In this document: positions 53,057 through 61,169 of the stretch, in pieces | How positions within the stretch are numbered: position 1 is the first letter of the stretch | Layout of the letters: each line of letters opens with the position of its first letter | NCBI RefSeq assembly: GCF_900167555.1 | Contig: NZ_FUYF01000001.1 | Span: 186,001-250,000, forward strand | Direction of reading: 5' to 3' | Origin: Gemmiger formicilis | GTDB lineage: Bacteria > Bacillota > Clostridia > Oscillospirales > Ruminococcaceae | Length of the DNA: 64,000 nucleotides | Notes under the pieces: model-generated | Databases searched by the model: none | What the model was told of the DNA's origin: nothing | What the model saw: only the letters and a program-made list of their open reading frames with translations | Position numbers and translations under genes: made by a program

Positions 53057-53085
53057 ATTATACCCGACGCAGAGGGCAATTACAA
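53057..53085 (-). promoter_or_regulatory. Promoter of the small membrane protein gene
   Basis: On the - strand: TTGTAA, 17-bp spacer, TATAAT. The leader is about 86 nt. Confidence 0.7.
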
Positions 53086-53195
53086 CCCGAACATTTGTAA
53101 AATATTAAAGGTATTTTTTTGCTGTTTTTACGCGGATTGCTGCAGGACAAAGGGTACATTTGAGCCAAGGGCGGCATGAGGTATATGGGAAGGTT

Positions 53196-53272
53196 GTAGG
53201 GGAGGGATTTATCCCGCCCGGAATGTTTGCGTGGCCGGAAACCCTCACGGAGGGGTCAAGACCCCTCCCTAC
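53196..53272. repeat. GTAGGG modular palindromic repeat (pair)
   Basis: Left core GGGATTTATCCCGCCC; right core, read in reverse, GGAGGGGTCTTGACCCCTCC. Confidence 0.88.
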
Positions 53273-53295
53273 GATGTGCCGTTCACGGGTGCTTT

Positions 53296-53372
53296 GTAGG
53301 GAGCGGTCTTGACCGCTCCGGGGAAGTGTGCGGCTGCCATCCACTCCACGGGAGGGATAAATCCTCCCCTAC
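53296..53372. repeat. GTAGGG modular palindromic repeat (pair)
   Basis: Left core GGAGCGGTCTTGACCGCTCC, right core GGGAGGGATAAATCCTCCC. It is 23 bases from the previous pair. With the terminator at 53381 these elements fill the space before the nucleotidyltransferase gene. Confidence 0.88.
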
Positions 53373-53380
53373 GCAAAACA

Positions 53381-53413
53381 AAAATGCGGTCTCCGCGCAG
53401 GAGGCCGCATTTT
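53381..53413. terminator. Terminator of the nucleotidyltransferase gene
   Basis: AAAATGCGGTCTCC pairs with GGAGGCCGCATTTT around a 5-nt loop, 10 bases after the stop on the - strand. Confidence 0.85.
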
Positions 53414-53423
53414 TATACGATTT

Positions 53424-54353
53424 TCAGAACAGCCTATCCACCGGGTACAGCCCATCCTCGCTCATCTTTTTCAGGGCTTCGACCAGCTCGGGCTTGTCCT
53501 CGCGGTAGGTGATGCCGTGCCATTTGTCGGCACTGGTCAGCACATGGACGTCCGCCTTACCGGCCTCCAGCGCGTTCGTCACGACGGTGGGCAGGTAATA
53601 TTCGCACTTCATCGGGTTGACGGGCAGGCTGGCCTGCAGGAACGCGGCAAAACCGGCCTTGGCCTCCTGCACGTAGGCGGGGGTGAAGCCCCACAGGTTC
53701 ATCGAGACAACACAGTCGGCGGGCAGGTCGGCCCAGCTCTTGCCGCCGTCCTCGCTGTAATGGATGCCGTCGGCGTAGGGCTCGATGCAGGTGCGCTCGG
53801 TCACGCTGACGAGGTTGCGGCTCTCGTCGGTCACGCAGACGCCGCGGCTGACACTGCCGTTGGTGCTGACCGTGTTGCCCAGCAGGAAGCCGACCATGGC
53901 CCAGGCGTAGCGGTCCCCGTCGGCGTGGGTGCTCAGGTAGTCGTAGATGAGCTTGAAGCCCTGCGGGCCGTAGTAGTCGTCGGCGTTGATGACCGCAAAC
54001 GGCGCGTCGCCGATGGCCTCCTCGGCCACGAGGATGGCATGGGCGGTGCCCCAGGGCTTGACGCGGCCCTCCGGCACGGTGAAGCCCTCGGGCAGCTTTT
54101 CCAGCTGCTGGTAGGCGTAGCGGACCTCGAACCCGGCGCGCACGGCACGGGCACCGACGGCCTCTTTAAACGCCTGCTCGATCTCATGCTTGATGATAAA
54201 GACGACGGTCTTGAACCCGGCGCGGCGGGCATCGTACAGGCTGTAGTCGAGGATGGCCTCGCCGGACGGGCCGACGGGGTCGATCTGTTTGAGTCCGCCG
54301 TAGCGGCTGCCCATACCGGCGGCCATGACAACGAGGATCGGTTTGGTCTGCAT
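53424..54353 (-). CDS. Sugar-1-phosphate nucleotidyltransferase family protein
   Basis: 309 residues. The N-terminal nucleotidyltransferase signature is MAAGMGSRYGGLKQ (~9-22), followed by PSGEAILDYSLYDA and the metal-binding INADDYYG (~100). It has the form of NDP-sugar pyrophosphorylases that activate a sugar 1-phosphate. The C-terminal part (~220-309) is specific to this family of Firmicutes proteins (CEYYLPTVV, WHGITYREDK). GGGAGAG precedes the ATG at 54353. The sugar and nucleotide are not determined. It is flanked by repeats and forms a single-gene unit. Confidence 0.82.
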   Translation of the reverse strand: MQTKPILVVMAAGMGSRYGGLKQIDPVGPSGEAILDYSLYDARRAGFKTVVFIIKHEIEQAFKEAVGARAVRAGFEVRYAYQQLEKLPEGFTVPEGRVKPWGTAHAILVAEEAIGDAPFAVINADDYYGPQGFKLIYDYLSTHADGDRYAWAMVGFLLGNTVSTNGSVSRGVCVTDESRNLVSVTERTCIEPYADGIHYSEDGGKSWADLPADCVVSMNLWGFTPAYVQEAKAGFAAFLQASLPVNPMKCEYYLPTVVTNALEAGKADVHVLTSADKWHGITYREDKPELVEALKKMSEDGLYPVDRLF

Positions 54354-54375
54354 AGTTTGCACTCTCCCAATATTT

Positions 54376-54454
54376 GTAGGGGAGGGATTCATCCCTCCCG
54401 GGTATTCAGCGGCTGCCGCGGCGTACCTGCGGAGCGGTCAAGACCGCTCCCTAC
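54376..54454. repeat. GTAGGG modular palindromic repeat (pair)
   Basis: Left core GGGAGGGATTCATCCCTCCC; right core, in reverse, GGAGCGGTCTTGACCGCTCC. Confidence 0.9.
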
Positions 54455-54477
54455 AAAGCACCCGTAAACGTCATTCT

Positions 54478-54553
54478 GTAGGGAGGGGTCTTGACCCCTC
54501 CGGGACGTGTGCCGCGTCGCTAAGTCCACGGGAGGGATGAATCCCTCCCCTAC
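54478..54553. repeat. GTAGGG modular palindromic repeat (pair)
   Basis: Left core GGAGGGGTCTTGACCCCTCC, right core GGGAGGGATGAATCCCTCCC ending CCTAC. Confidence 0.9.
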
Positions 54554-54673
54554 GGGCGTATTTTAAGTTTACTCCATTTCTCCTGCTATTGCAAGCACCT
54601 TATAAAATTAGAAAAAACTGCGCAATTTCCGCAGATTGTGACCCGGTTTGCTATGGCAACTTAAAACAGAAAA

Positions 54674-54682
54674 TGCTATAAT
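54674..54682 (+). promoter_or_regulatory. Extended -10 promoter of the patatin gene
   Basis: TGCTATAAT with no good -35 hexamer, as usual for extended -10 promoters. Confidence 0.55.
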
Positions 54683-54716
54683 GAATAAAACTACAAAACA
54701 GGAGGGCTTTTTTCCG

Positions 54717-55901
54717 ATGGAACATACCGGAAAACGTGCGCTGGTGCTGGCTGGCGGCGGGGCCAAGGGCAGCTATCAGATCGGCGTCTGGCGCGCTCTG
54801 CAGGAGCTGGACTGGACGCCTGACATCATCACGGGCGCAAGCGTCGGCACGCTGAACGGCTGCCTGTTCACGATGGGCAAGATCCAGGAGGCCGAGGACC
54901 TGTGGCGCAGCCTGGAAATTCACGATGTTCTCGAAGTCCCCGCAACGCTCAAGCCCGAGGAGCTGCGCGCGTTCTTCCTCGACATCATCCGCAGCGGCGG
55001 ACTGAACGTTGAACCGCTGGCCGAGATGATCGACCGTCTGATCGACGAGGACGCCGTGCGCACATCGCCTATCCACTTCGGCCTTGTCATGACCGAGCTG
55101 GGCAGCCTGCGCAGCGTGCAGTGCCCCATCGAGGACATCCCCGAAGGGCAGTTAAAGGACTATATGCTGGCGTCCAGTGCCTGCTTCCCGGCCCTGCGCC
55201 CGCGGGAAATTGACGGTGTAAAGTACATTGACGGCGGCTGGCGCGACAATATGCCGCTGGATCTGGCCGCAAAAATGGGCGCAGCGGAGCTGCTCGGCGT
55301 CGATGTGGACGGCATCGGCATTGTACGCCCCAACACCACCGGCCTGCCGACGCGCATCGTGCGCAGCCATTGGGATCTGGGCCCGACGCTGGACTTTGAC
55401 CCCGCCCGCGCCGGGCGCAACATTGCGCTGGGCTACTTTGACACGCTGCGGCTGTTTGGCCGCTGTGGCGGCACGGCCTACGCCATGCTGCCCGACAATG
55501 AGGAATTTCTGGCTCGCTTTGCCGAGCAATACCAAAAGCTGCTGGCCGAGGTCTGCGCCCGCGCACCGGAAATTGACCTTGTGGAGAAAAACGCGCGGCT
55601 GCGCGCAAACTACCCGGCGCCCTATGCACCGAACCCGAGTGCGCCCACCCGCGGCGCACTGGCCCCGCTGGAGCTGGCCGCCGAGCGCGTCGGCGTGCCC
55701 GAGGATGTGCCCTACACGCCGAAGCTGCTGGCCGCGACCTTCATGGGCAGCTTTGACAAGGACCCGGCAGACCGCTTCCCCGCCCTGCTGGACGGCAGGG
55801 ACAACACCCTCGTGACCGAGCGTGCCATCGCCGCCGCCGTGCCCGAGGAATTCGTGACCGCCCTGGTCAGCAAGACCCTGGGCGAGCTGCCGATTTTGTA
55901 A
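54717..55901 (+). CDS. Patatin-like phospholipase family protein
   Basis: 394 residues. A Ser-Asp dyad hydrolase expected to act on membrane lipids from the cytoplasm. The oxyanion motif is GGGAKGSYQIG (~13-23), the nucleophile Ser is in GASVG (~42-46) and the Asp is in DGGWRDNMP (~175). The C-terminal ~150 residues are not conserved in patatin itself. AGGAGGG lies 9 bases before the ATG at 54717. Its role in this organism is not known. The PEP-protein phosphotransferase paralogue follows after a repeat. Confidence 0.87.
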   Translation: MEHTGKRALVLAGGGAKGSYQIGVWRALQELDWTPDIITGASVGTLNGCLFTMGKIQEAEDLWRSLEIHDVLEVPATLKPEELRAFFLDIIRSGGLNVEPLAEMIDRLIDEDAVRTSPIHFGLVMTELGSLRSVQCPIEDIPEGQLKDYMLASSACFPALRPREIDGVKYIDGGWRDNMPLDLAAKMGAAELLGVDVDGIGIVRPNTTGLPTRIVRSHWDLGPTLDFDPARAGRNIALGYFDTLRLFGRCGGTAYAMLPDNEEFLARFAEQYQKLLAEVCARAPEIDLVEKNARLRANYPAPYAPNPSAPTRGALAPLELAAERVGVPEDVPYTPKLLAATFMGSFDKDPADRFPALLDGRDNTLVTERAIAAAVPEEFVTALVSKTLGELPIL

Positions 55902-55960
55902 AAAGGCTTCCCCCTTGGAGCCCCGCGCGTGTATGGCAGAGGAGCGCCCGCCGTAAAGCT

Positions 55961-55986
55961 GCGGGCCGCACATGTGCGGCCCCTAC
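55961..55986. repeat. GTAGGG repeat, right module
   Basis: Core CCGCACATGTGCGG ending CCCCTAC. A decayed family B end (CCCCTCATCCGACCCTGC) lies at ~56026-56070. Confidence 0.75.
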
Positions 55987-56088
55987 CGGGCGGTAAGCCT
56001 TTAACGGGTGTCTGCGGCGAACCCGCCCCTCATCCGACCCTGCGGGAGCCCATCCCGGAGGGGCCAAGAAGAAAAAAGGAGGCATCCT

Positions 56089-57648
56089 ATGCACACCTAT
56101 ACCGGCGTACCGGCGTCCACCGGCATTGTGGTCGGCCCGGTTGAGCAGATAGACCACGGCACCACCGGCCTGCACCGCATCGTCTGCGACCCGTTCCGGG
56201 AGCGTGCCCTCTACGACGTCGCCGTCGTGCTGGCCAAGGATGAGCTGCGCCGTTTGAGCCAGCGCGCCAAGGGGCCGGACGCGGATATTCTGCTGTTCCA
56301 GATCGCCCTGCTGGAGGACGAGTCCTTCACGAACGAGATCGGTGACTATATCGCCGCCGGTGCGGGCGGGGCTGCCGCCGTCGAGCGCGCCGAGCAGATT
56401 TTTGCGGGCCGCCTGAAAAACGTCGATGATGAGTACATCCGGGAGCGCAGCGTCGATGTCTGCGACGTCTGCCGCCGCGTGGTGGATATTCTGGACGGAC
56501 GCCCGCGCCGCCGCCTGCATCTGAAGCGCCCCAGCATCCTGGTGGCGGACCGCTTCTTCCCCAGTGACCTGTTCAGTCTGGACCGCCGCATGGTGCTGGG
56601 CCTGGCCAGCGACCAGGACAGCACGGTCAGCCATGCCGCCATCATGGCCCGCAGCATGGGCATCCCGGCGGTGGTACAGCTGGGCGGCGGCACTGCGGCC
56701 ATGGCCGTGGGCCACCGTGCGATCCTTGACGCCGACAACGGCACGCTTATTGTGGAGCCGGACGGTACGCAGATCGCCCAGGCGGACTGTAAAATTGCAT
56801 TGAGCCGCCTGCACGGCCAGAAGCCCGACCCCGTGGCCGCCCTGCCCTGCCTGACGAAGGACGGCACGGCCTTCCGCCTGATGCCGACCTGCAACATCAG
56901 CGACAGCGACGTGCCCCATACGCGCGGTGCGGCGGGCATCGGCCTTGTGCGCACCGAGACCGCGATTCTGTACGACCAGAGCGACGAGGTGCAGACCACC
57001 CGTCTGCGCGAGCTGCTGAAAAGCGCCGAGGGCGTGCCTGTGCTGCTGCGCACCTGCGATACCCGCGCCGCCGACGACGCCCCCTGGGCCGGGGAGACAC
57101 AGGACCGCCTGCGCGGCAACCGACTGTTCAAGCCGCAGATCCGGGCGCTGCTGCGCGCCGCCACGGACGGCGACCTGCGGGTCGTGTTCCCGATGATAAA
57201 AGATGTGGCCGACTGGGATCGCTGCGTGAAGGAGGTCAACACCTGCCGCGACGAGCTGCTGGCCGAGGGCCGCGAGACCGGCCCGATGATGCTGGGCTGC
57301 GTTGTGGACATGCCGTCCGCCGCGGTCATGGCCGGGGATATGATGGAGCACGGCGCGCAGCTGATGGCTGTGGATATTGAGGACCTGACCCGCTACACGC
57401 TGGGCCTTGTGCAGAACCCCACCGCCGCCGTGAACCAGCTGACGAACCCCGCCGTGCTGCGCCTTGTCAGCGGCATTCTGGAGCAGGCGCAGGAGCACGG
57501 CGCACAGGTCTACCTCTGCGGTATCACCGTGGCCGCCGTGGATGCCATGCCGGCCTATTTAAAGCTCGGCATCCGCACCTTCAGCGCCGAGCCCGCGGCG
57601 CTATTGCCGCTGAAGAAGCTGCTGATGGAGCAGGAGCTGACGCAGTAG
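56089..57648 (+). CDS. PEP-protein phosphotransferase (enzyme I) paralogue, divergent
   Basis: 519 residues, shorter than typical PtsI (~570). The N-terminal domain starts YTGVPASTGIVVG. The phosphohistidine is retained in STVSHAAIMARSMGIPAVV (~H184). In the PEP-binding domain LRT and FPMI are present, but the metal-binding motif MVEIP reads CVVDMP and the GTNDL motif reads DIEDL. The C-terminal cysteine is kept (VYLCGIT). It may be a regulatory or specialised enzyme I rather than the general one. AAAAAGGAGG precedes the ATG. No HPr gene is adjacent. Confidence 0.75.
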   Translation: MHTYTGVPASTGIVVGPVEQIDHGTTGLHRIVCDPFRERALYDVAVVLAKDELRRLSQRAKGPDADILLFQIALLEDESFTNEIGDYIAAGAGGAAAVERAEQIFAGRLKNVDDEYIRERSVDVCDVCRRVVDILDGRPRRRLHLKRPSILVADRFFPSDLFSLDRRMVLGLASDQDSTVSHAAIMARSMGIPAVVQLGGGTAAMAVGHRAILDADNGTLIVEPDGTQIAQADCKIALSRLHGQKPDPVAALPCLTKDGTAFRLMPTCNISDSDVPHTRGAAGIGLVRTETAILYDQSDEVQTTRLRELLKSAEGVPVLLRTCDTRAADDAPWAGETQDRLRGNRLFKPQIRALLRAATDGDLRVVFPMIKDVADWDRCVKEVNTCRDELLAEGRETGPMMLGCVVDMPSAAVMAGDMMEHGAQLMAVDIEDLTRYTLGLVQNPTAAVNQLTNPAVLRLVSGILEQAQEHGAQVYLCGITVAAVDAMPAYLKLGIRTFSAEPAALLPLKKLLMEQELTQ

Positions 57649-57652
57649 CGCT

Positions 57653-57738
57653 GTAGGGGCCGGGCATGCCCGGCCCGCAGGCTTCCCATAAGCAGGGCGA
57701 TTTCGCGAGGTGCAGGGCCGCACATGTGCGGCCCCTAC
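57653..57738. repeat. GTAGGG modular palindromic repeat (pair)
   Basis: Left core CCGGGCATGCCCGG, right core CCGCACATGTGCGG ending CCCCTAC; it starts 4 bases after the upstream stop codon. Confidence 0.9.
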
Positions 57739-57747
57739 CGGCAGCTT

Positions 57748-57824
57748 GTGGGGGAGGCATTCATGCCTCCCGTGTACCTACCGGCAGCACCAAACGCCCC
57801 GGGAGGGATGAATCCCTCCCCTAC
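57748..57824. repeat. GTAGGG modular palindromic repeat (pair)
   Basis: Left module GTGGGGGAGGCATTCATGCC plus TCCC (first bases changed); right core GGGAGGGATGAATCCCTCCC ending CCTAC. Confidence 0.8.
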
Positions 57825-57840
57825 TACTTAAAAAATGAAA

Positions 57841-57868
57841 ATGCCCGCCGTGTTTCCACGGCGGGCAT
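57841..57868 (-). terminator. Terminator of rpsT
   Basis: ATGCCCGCCGTG pairs perfectly over 12 bp with CACGGCGGGCAT across a 4-nt loop; T-rich sequence follows on the - strand. Confidence 0.88.
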
Positions 57869-57883
57869 TGTTCATGCGATCAA

Positions 57884-58150
57884 TTACTGAGCGGCAGCCT
57901 TGTTGGCGCGCTTAGCCATGCGGCTGATCTTGCGGGCAGCGGTGTTCTTATGGATAACACCCTTGCTCTTAGCAGAGTCGATGGCAGAGACAGCAACCTT
58001 AACGACGGTCTCCTTGTCAGCAGCATTGCTGTCGATGGCAGCGTTTGCCTTCTTGACCACTGTTTTCAGGTTGGACTTGACGACCTTGTTGTGCAGAGCC
58101 TCTTTCTTGGCCTGAACAACACGATCCTTCTGAGATTTAATATTAGGCAT
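57884..58150 (-). CDS. rpsT: 30S ribosomal protein S20
   Basis: 88 residues. A basic primary rRNA-binding protein of the small subunit. The sequence begins MPNIKSQKDRVVQAKKE and ends with the SRMAKRANKAAAQ helix, typical of bS20. AGGAGGTGGAA precedes the ATG at 58150. It is divergent from spoIIP. In most Firmicutes gpr lies between rpsT and spoIIP; here it does not. Confidence 0.97.
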   Translation of the reverse strand: MPNIKSQKDRVVQAKKEALHNKVVKSNLKTVVKKANAAIDSNAADKETVVKVAVSAIDSAKSKGVIHKNTAARKISRMAKRANKAAAQ

Positions 58151-58188
58151 TCGTTCCACCTCCTTGGTTCCCCATAACAGTACAAGTT

Positions 58189-58217
58189 ATCCTACCACAC
58201 TTTTTGCAAAGTTGCAA
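58189..58217 (-). promoter_or_regulatory. Promoter of rpsT
   Basis: On the - strand: TTGCAA, 17-bp spacer, TAGGAT. Confidence 0.65.
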
Positions 58218-58237
58218 GGGCTTTTTGAAAAAAACTT

Positions 58238-58265
58238 CATAGAAACCAAAAAAATCGCATAAAAT
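58238..58265 (+). promoter_or_regulatory. Sigma-E-like promoter of spoIIP
   Basis: TCATAGA, 14 bases, CATAAAAT, compared with the Bacillus sigma-E pattern of an ATA-containing -35 and CATANNNT -10 at about this spacing. No sigma-A hexamers fit as well. Confidence 0.4.
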
Positions 58266-58288
58266 TCTGGTACAAGGGGGTGTGTGCC

Positions 58289-59419
58289 ATGCAAAAGCTG
58301 CGCCGGTGGGCGGCGGCTGCACTGTGCGGGGCCGCATTTGCGGGCAGTGCGACGGCGGTTCTGGCCGCGTGTGCGGTCTGCCCCGGGCGGGCGTGGATCG
58401 TGCGCGGGGCGCTGTTTTTGCAGGACCCCGCGGCGGCTGCGGCCATCGCCTGGCCAGCGGATGCCGCCCGGGCCGCCTACAAGCCCCAGAAGCCGGACCG
58501 CCGCCCCACGCCCGTGCCCACGGCGACGCCCTCCCCGGCTCCGACAGCTGCGGCAACGCCCACGCCGGAGCCGTCCCCCGTTTCCACGCCGCTGCCCAGC
58601 GCCGCGCCGGAGCTGGACGACGCGGGCCGCATCCGCAGCGTGACACTCAGGCAGGGCAGCGGCGACGGTTATGTGGCACTGGCCGCAGGCAGCATCCGAA
58701 ACAGCACCGAACACACCGACGCTGACCTGCGCGCCGCCGTGACGACGCAAAATTTACCGTTTGCCGTTGAAAAGAATAGTGCCCTGCCGCAGGTGCTCAT
58801 CATGCACACCCATGCCACCGAGAGCTACCAGACCTGGCCGGATCCCGTGTTTGACCCCGGCTACACGGCCCGCAGCAAAAGCACGGCGCTGAATATGTGT
58901 GCCGTCGGAGAGAAAATGGCGCAGGTGCTCAACGCGGCGGGCATCCGCACGCTGCACGACGAAACGCTCTACGACGCGCCCGGCTACACTGACAGCTATA
59001 AGCGCAGCCGCGCGGGCGTGCAGACGTATCTGGAGCGCTACCCTTCTATAAAGGTCGTGCTGGATGTCCACCGCGATGCCATCGAGGACAGCGACGGCAC
59101 GCGGGTCAAGCCCGTGTGCGAGATCGACGGCGAGAGCACGGCGCAGGTCATGGTCATTGCCGGGTGCGGCAACGGCAGCAGCATTGCCCTGCCTAACTGG
59201 CGGCTCAATCTGCGTTTTGCCGCCGAATGGGAGGCCGCTATGGAAAGTGCCTACCCGGGCCTGACCCGCCCCGTGCTGTGCGGGTATCGGTTTTACAATC
59301 AGGATTTAACGACAGGCAGTCTTTTAATAGAGATCGGCGGCCACGCGAACACGCTGGACGAGGCCCTCCGCGCCGGAGAGTACGCCGCCAAGGCGCTGGC
59401 GGCGGTGCTGGGAGGGTAA
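58289..59419 (+). CDS. spoIIP: Stage II sporulation protein P
   Basis: 376 residues. SpoIIP is the amidase/endopeptidase that digests peptidoglycan during engulfment, working with SpoIID and SpoIIM. An N-terminal anchor (LRRWAAAALCGAAFAGSATAV) precedes a Pro/Thr/Ala-rich linker (~75-115) and the amidase_3-like domain. Zinc and catalytic motifs are visible: MHTHATESY (~172), VLDVHRDAI (~258) and LIEIGGHANTL (~350). The ATG at 58289 follows AAGGGGG. Together with dpaAB it points to a sporulation pathway. Confidence 0.93.
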   Translation: MQKLRRWAAAALCGAAFAGSATAVLAACAVCPGRAWIVRGALFLQDPAAAAAIAWPADAARAAYKPQKPDRRPTPVPTATPSPAPTAAATPTPEPSPVSTPLPSAAPELDDAGRIRSVTLRQGSGDGYVALAAGSIRNSTEHTDADLRAAVTTQNLPFAVEKNSALPQVLIMHTHATESYQTWPDPVFDPGYTARSKSTALNMCAVGEKMAQVLNAAGIRTLHDETLYDAPGYTDSYKRSRAGVQTYLERYPSIKVVLDVHRDAIEDSDGTRVKPVCEIDGESTAQVMVIAGCGNGSSIALPNWRLNLRFAAEWEAAMESAYPGLTRPVLCGYRFYNQDLTTGSLLIEIGGHANTLDEALRAGEYAAKALAAVLGG

Positions 59420-59454
59420 ATCTCAAAATCTCTTATTACAGTTTTAATCAAGGG

Positions 59455-59526
59455 GCGGGATTCATCCCTCCCGGGCAGCTTGCGCCGCCGCACACTCCCA
59501 CGGGCGGATATGGAATCCGCCCCTAC
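59455..59526. repeat. GTAGGG modular palindromic repeat (pair)
   Basis: Left core GGGATTCATCCC (first bases changed to AAGGGGC); right core GGCGGATATGGAATCCGCC ending CCCTAC. A further loose module (GGTAGGAATCGGCGTCCCC) follows to ~59560. Confidence 0.75.
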
Positions 59527-59596
59527 GGTAGGAATCGGCGTCCCCGACGCCCCGCAGACCTTCATAGCATCGCAAACGTAACATCATCGCCGCGCG

Positions 59597-59682
59597 GTAG
59601 GGGCCGGACATGTCCGGCCCTGCACCTTCCCATAAACGCCTGCCCGCGGGATACCTCCGGGCCGGGCATGCCCGGCCCCTAC
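59597..59682. repeat. GTAGGG modular palindromic repeat (pair)
   Basis: Left core CCGGACATGTCCGG, right core CCGGGCATGCCCGG ending CCCCTAC; the same pair as 17008-17093. Confidence 0.92.
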
Positions 59683-59719
59683 AACCCCTGCAACCCTGCA
59701 ACTCTGCAAATATCGGCTC

Positions 59720-59748
59720 TTTACTTTTTATAAAATACCTGTTACAAT
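59720..59748 (+). promoter_or_regulatory. Promoter of asnS-mutY
   Basis: TTTACT, 17-bp spacer, TACAAT. Confidence 0.6.
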
Positions 59749-59783
59749 AGGAACATTCATATATAAAGAGGAGTGGACTATCC

Positions 59784-61169
59784 ATGCAGAGAACGGAACT
59801 TGCATCGCTGTACAAGGCCACCCCTGCAGACGGCACCAAGGTCACCGTCTGCGGCTGGGCCAAGACTGTGCGCGATTCTAAAAATATCGGCTTTATCTCG
59901 CTGTCCGACGGCAGCTGCTATAAGCCCGTCCAGATCGTTTTTCAGGCCGACAAGCTCGCCAACTATGCCGAGATCGCCAAGTGCGGTCTGTACACGAGCT
60001 TTGAGGTCACCGGCAGCGTTGTTGTGACCCCGGGTGCCAAGCAGCCCTTTGAGATCAATGCGGATGAAATCACCGTGCTCGGCCCCTGCGGCGGCGACTA
60101 TCCGCTGCAGAAAAAGAAGATGGGCATGGACTACCTGCGCACCATGACCCACCTGCGCCCCCGCACCAACACCTTCAACGCTGCGTTCCGCGTGCGCGGC
60201 CAGGCGGCGTTCGCCCTGCACCAGTTCTTCCATGAGCACGGCTTTACCTACGTGCATACGCCGATTTTCACAGGCTCTGACTGTGAAGGTGCCGGTGAGA
60301 TGTTCCAAGTGACCACCCTTGACCTCAACGATATCCCCCGCAACGACGAGGGCGGCGTTGACTACACGAAGGACTTCTTCAAGCGTCCTGTCAACCTGAC
60401 CGTTTCCGGCCAGCTGGAGGCCGAGGCCATGGCCATGGCGCTGGGCAACGTCTACACGTTCGGCCCCACCTTCCGCGCCGAGAAGAGCTACGACACCCGC
60501 CATGCCGCCGAGTTCTGGATGATCGAGCCCGAGATGGCCTTCGCCGACCTGAACACCTATCTCGAGACCGCCGAGGCCATGACCCGCTACGTCATCCGCT
60601 ACCTGCTGGACAACTGCCCCGACGAGCTGGCCTTCTTCAACCAGTTCTTTGACAAGGGCCTGATCGAGCGCCTCGAGCTGGTCGCATCCAGCGACTTTGC
60701 CCGCGTGACCTACACCGACGCCATCGAGCTGCTGAAGAAGAACAACGACAACTTCCAGTATAAAGTCGAGTGGGGCACCGACCTGCAGACCGAGCACGAG
60801 CGCTACCTGACCGAGCAGATCTTCAAGAAGCCCGTGTTCGTCACCGACTACCCGAAGGAAATCAAGGCATTCTACATGCGCCAGAACGAGGACGGCAAGA
60901 CCGTGGCCGCCGCCGATATGCTGGTTCCCGGCATCGGTGAGCTGATCGGCGGCTCTCAGCGTGAGGAGCGCCTCGATGTGCTGGAAGCCCGCATGAAGGA
61001 GCTGGGCCTGAACACCGCCGACTACGACTGGTATCTCGACCTGCGCCGCTACGGCAGCGTCAAGCATGCGGGCTACGGACTGGGCTTTGAGCGCCTGCTG
61101 ATGTACGTCACCGGCATCCCCAACATCCGCGACGTCATCCCCTTCCCCCGTACCTGCGGTGGTTTTTGA
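59784..61169 (+). CDS. asnS: Asparagine--tRNA ligase
   Basis: 461 residues. A class IIb aminoacyl-tRNA synthetase that charges tRNA-Asn. The N-terminal OB-fold (~1-110) has [19 protein letters not shown]. Motif 1 is [15 protein letters not shown] (~153), motif 2 is [22 protein letters not shown] (~232) with FRAE, and motif 3 is [12 protein letters not shown] (~432), where GFER binds ATP. Length is normal. AGAGGAG precedes the ATG. No T-box leader is visible. Codon use is strongly biased, as expected of a highly expressed gene. Confidence 0.97.
   Translation: MQRTELASLYKATPADGTKVTVCGWAKTVRDSKNIGFISLSDGSCYKPVQIVFQADKLANYAEIAKCGLYTSFEVTGSVVVTPGAKQPFEINADEITVLGPCGGDYPLQKKKMGMDYLRTMTHLRPRTNTFNAAFRVRGQAAFALHQFFHEHGFTYVHTPIFTGSDCEGAGEMFQVTTLDLNDIPRNDEGGVDYTKDFFKRPVNLTVSGQLEAEAMAMALGNVYTFGPTFRAEKSYDTRHAAEFWMIEPEMAFADLNTYLETAEAMTRYVIRYLLDNCPDELAFFNQFFDKGLIERLELVASSDFARVTYTDAIELLKKNNDNFQYKVEWGTDLQTEHERYLTEQIFKKPVFVTDYPKEIKAFYMRQNEDGKTVAAADMLVPGIGELIGGSQREERLDVLEARMKELGLNTADYDWYLDLRRYGSVKHAGYGLGFERLLMYVTGIPNIRDVIPFPRTCGGF

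Noticed and set aside
53196-54553. Clustered repeats considered as a CRISPR array
   Set aside because: The units are inverted pairs with palindromic variable cores and irregular spacing. There are no identical direct repeats with unique spacers, and no cas genes.
59420-59783. T-box leader for asnS
   Set aside because: There is no conserved T-box sequence or terminator/antiterminator pair. The space holds GTAGGG repeats and a plain promoter.
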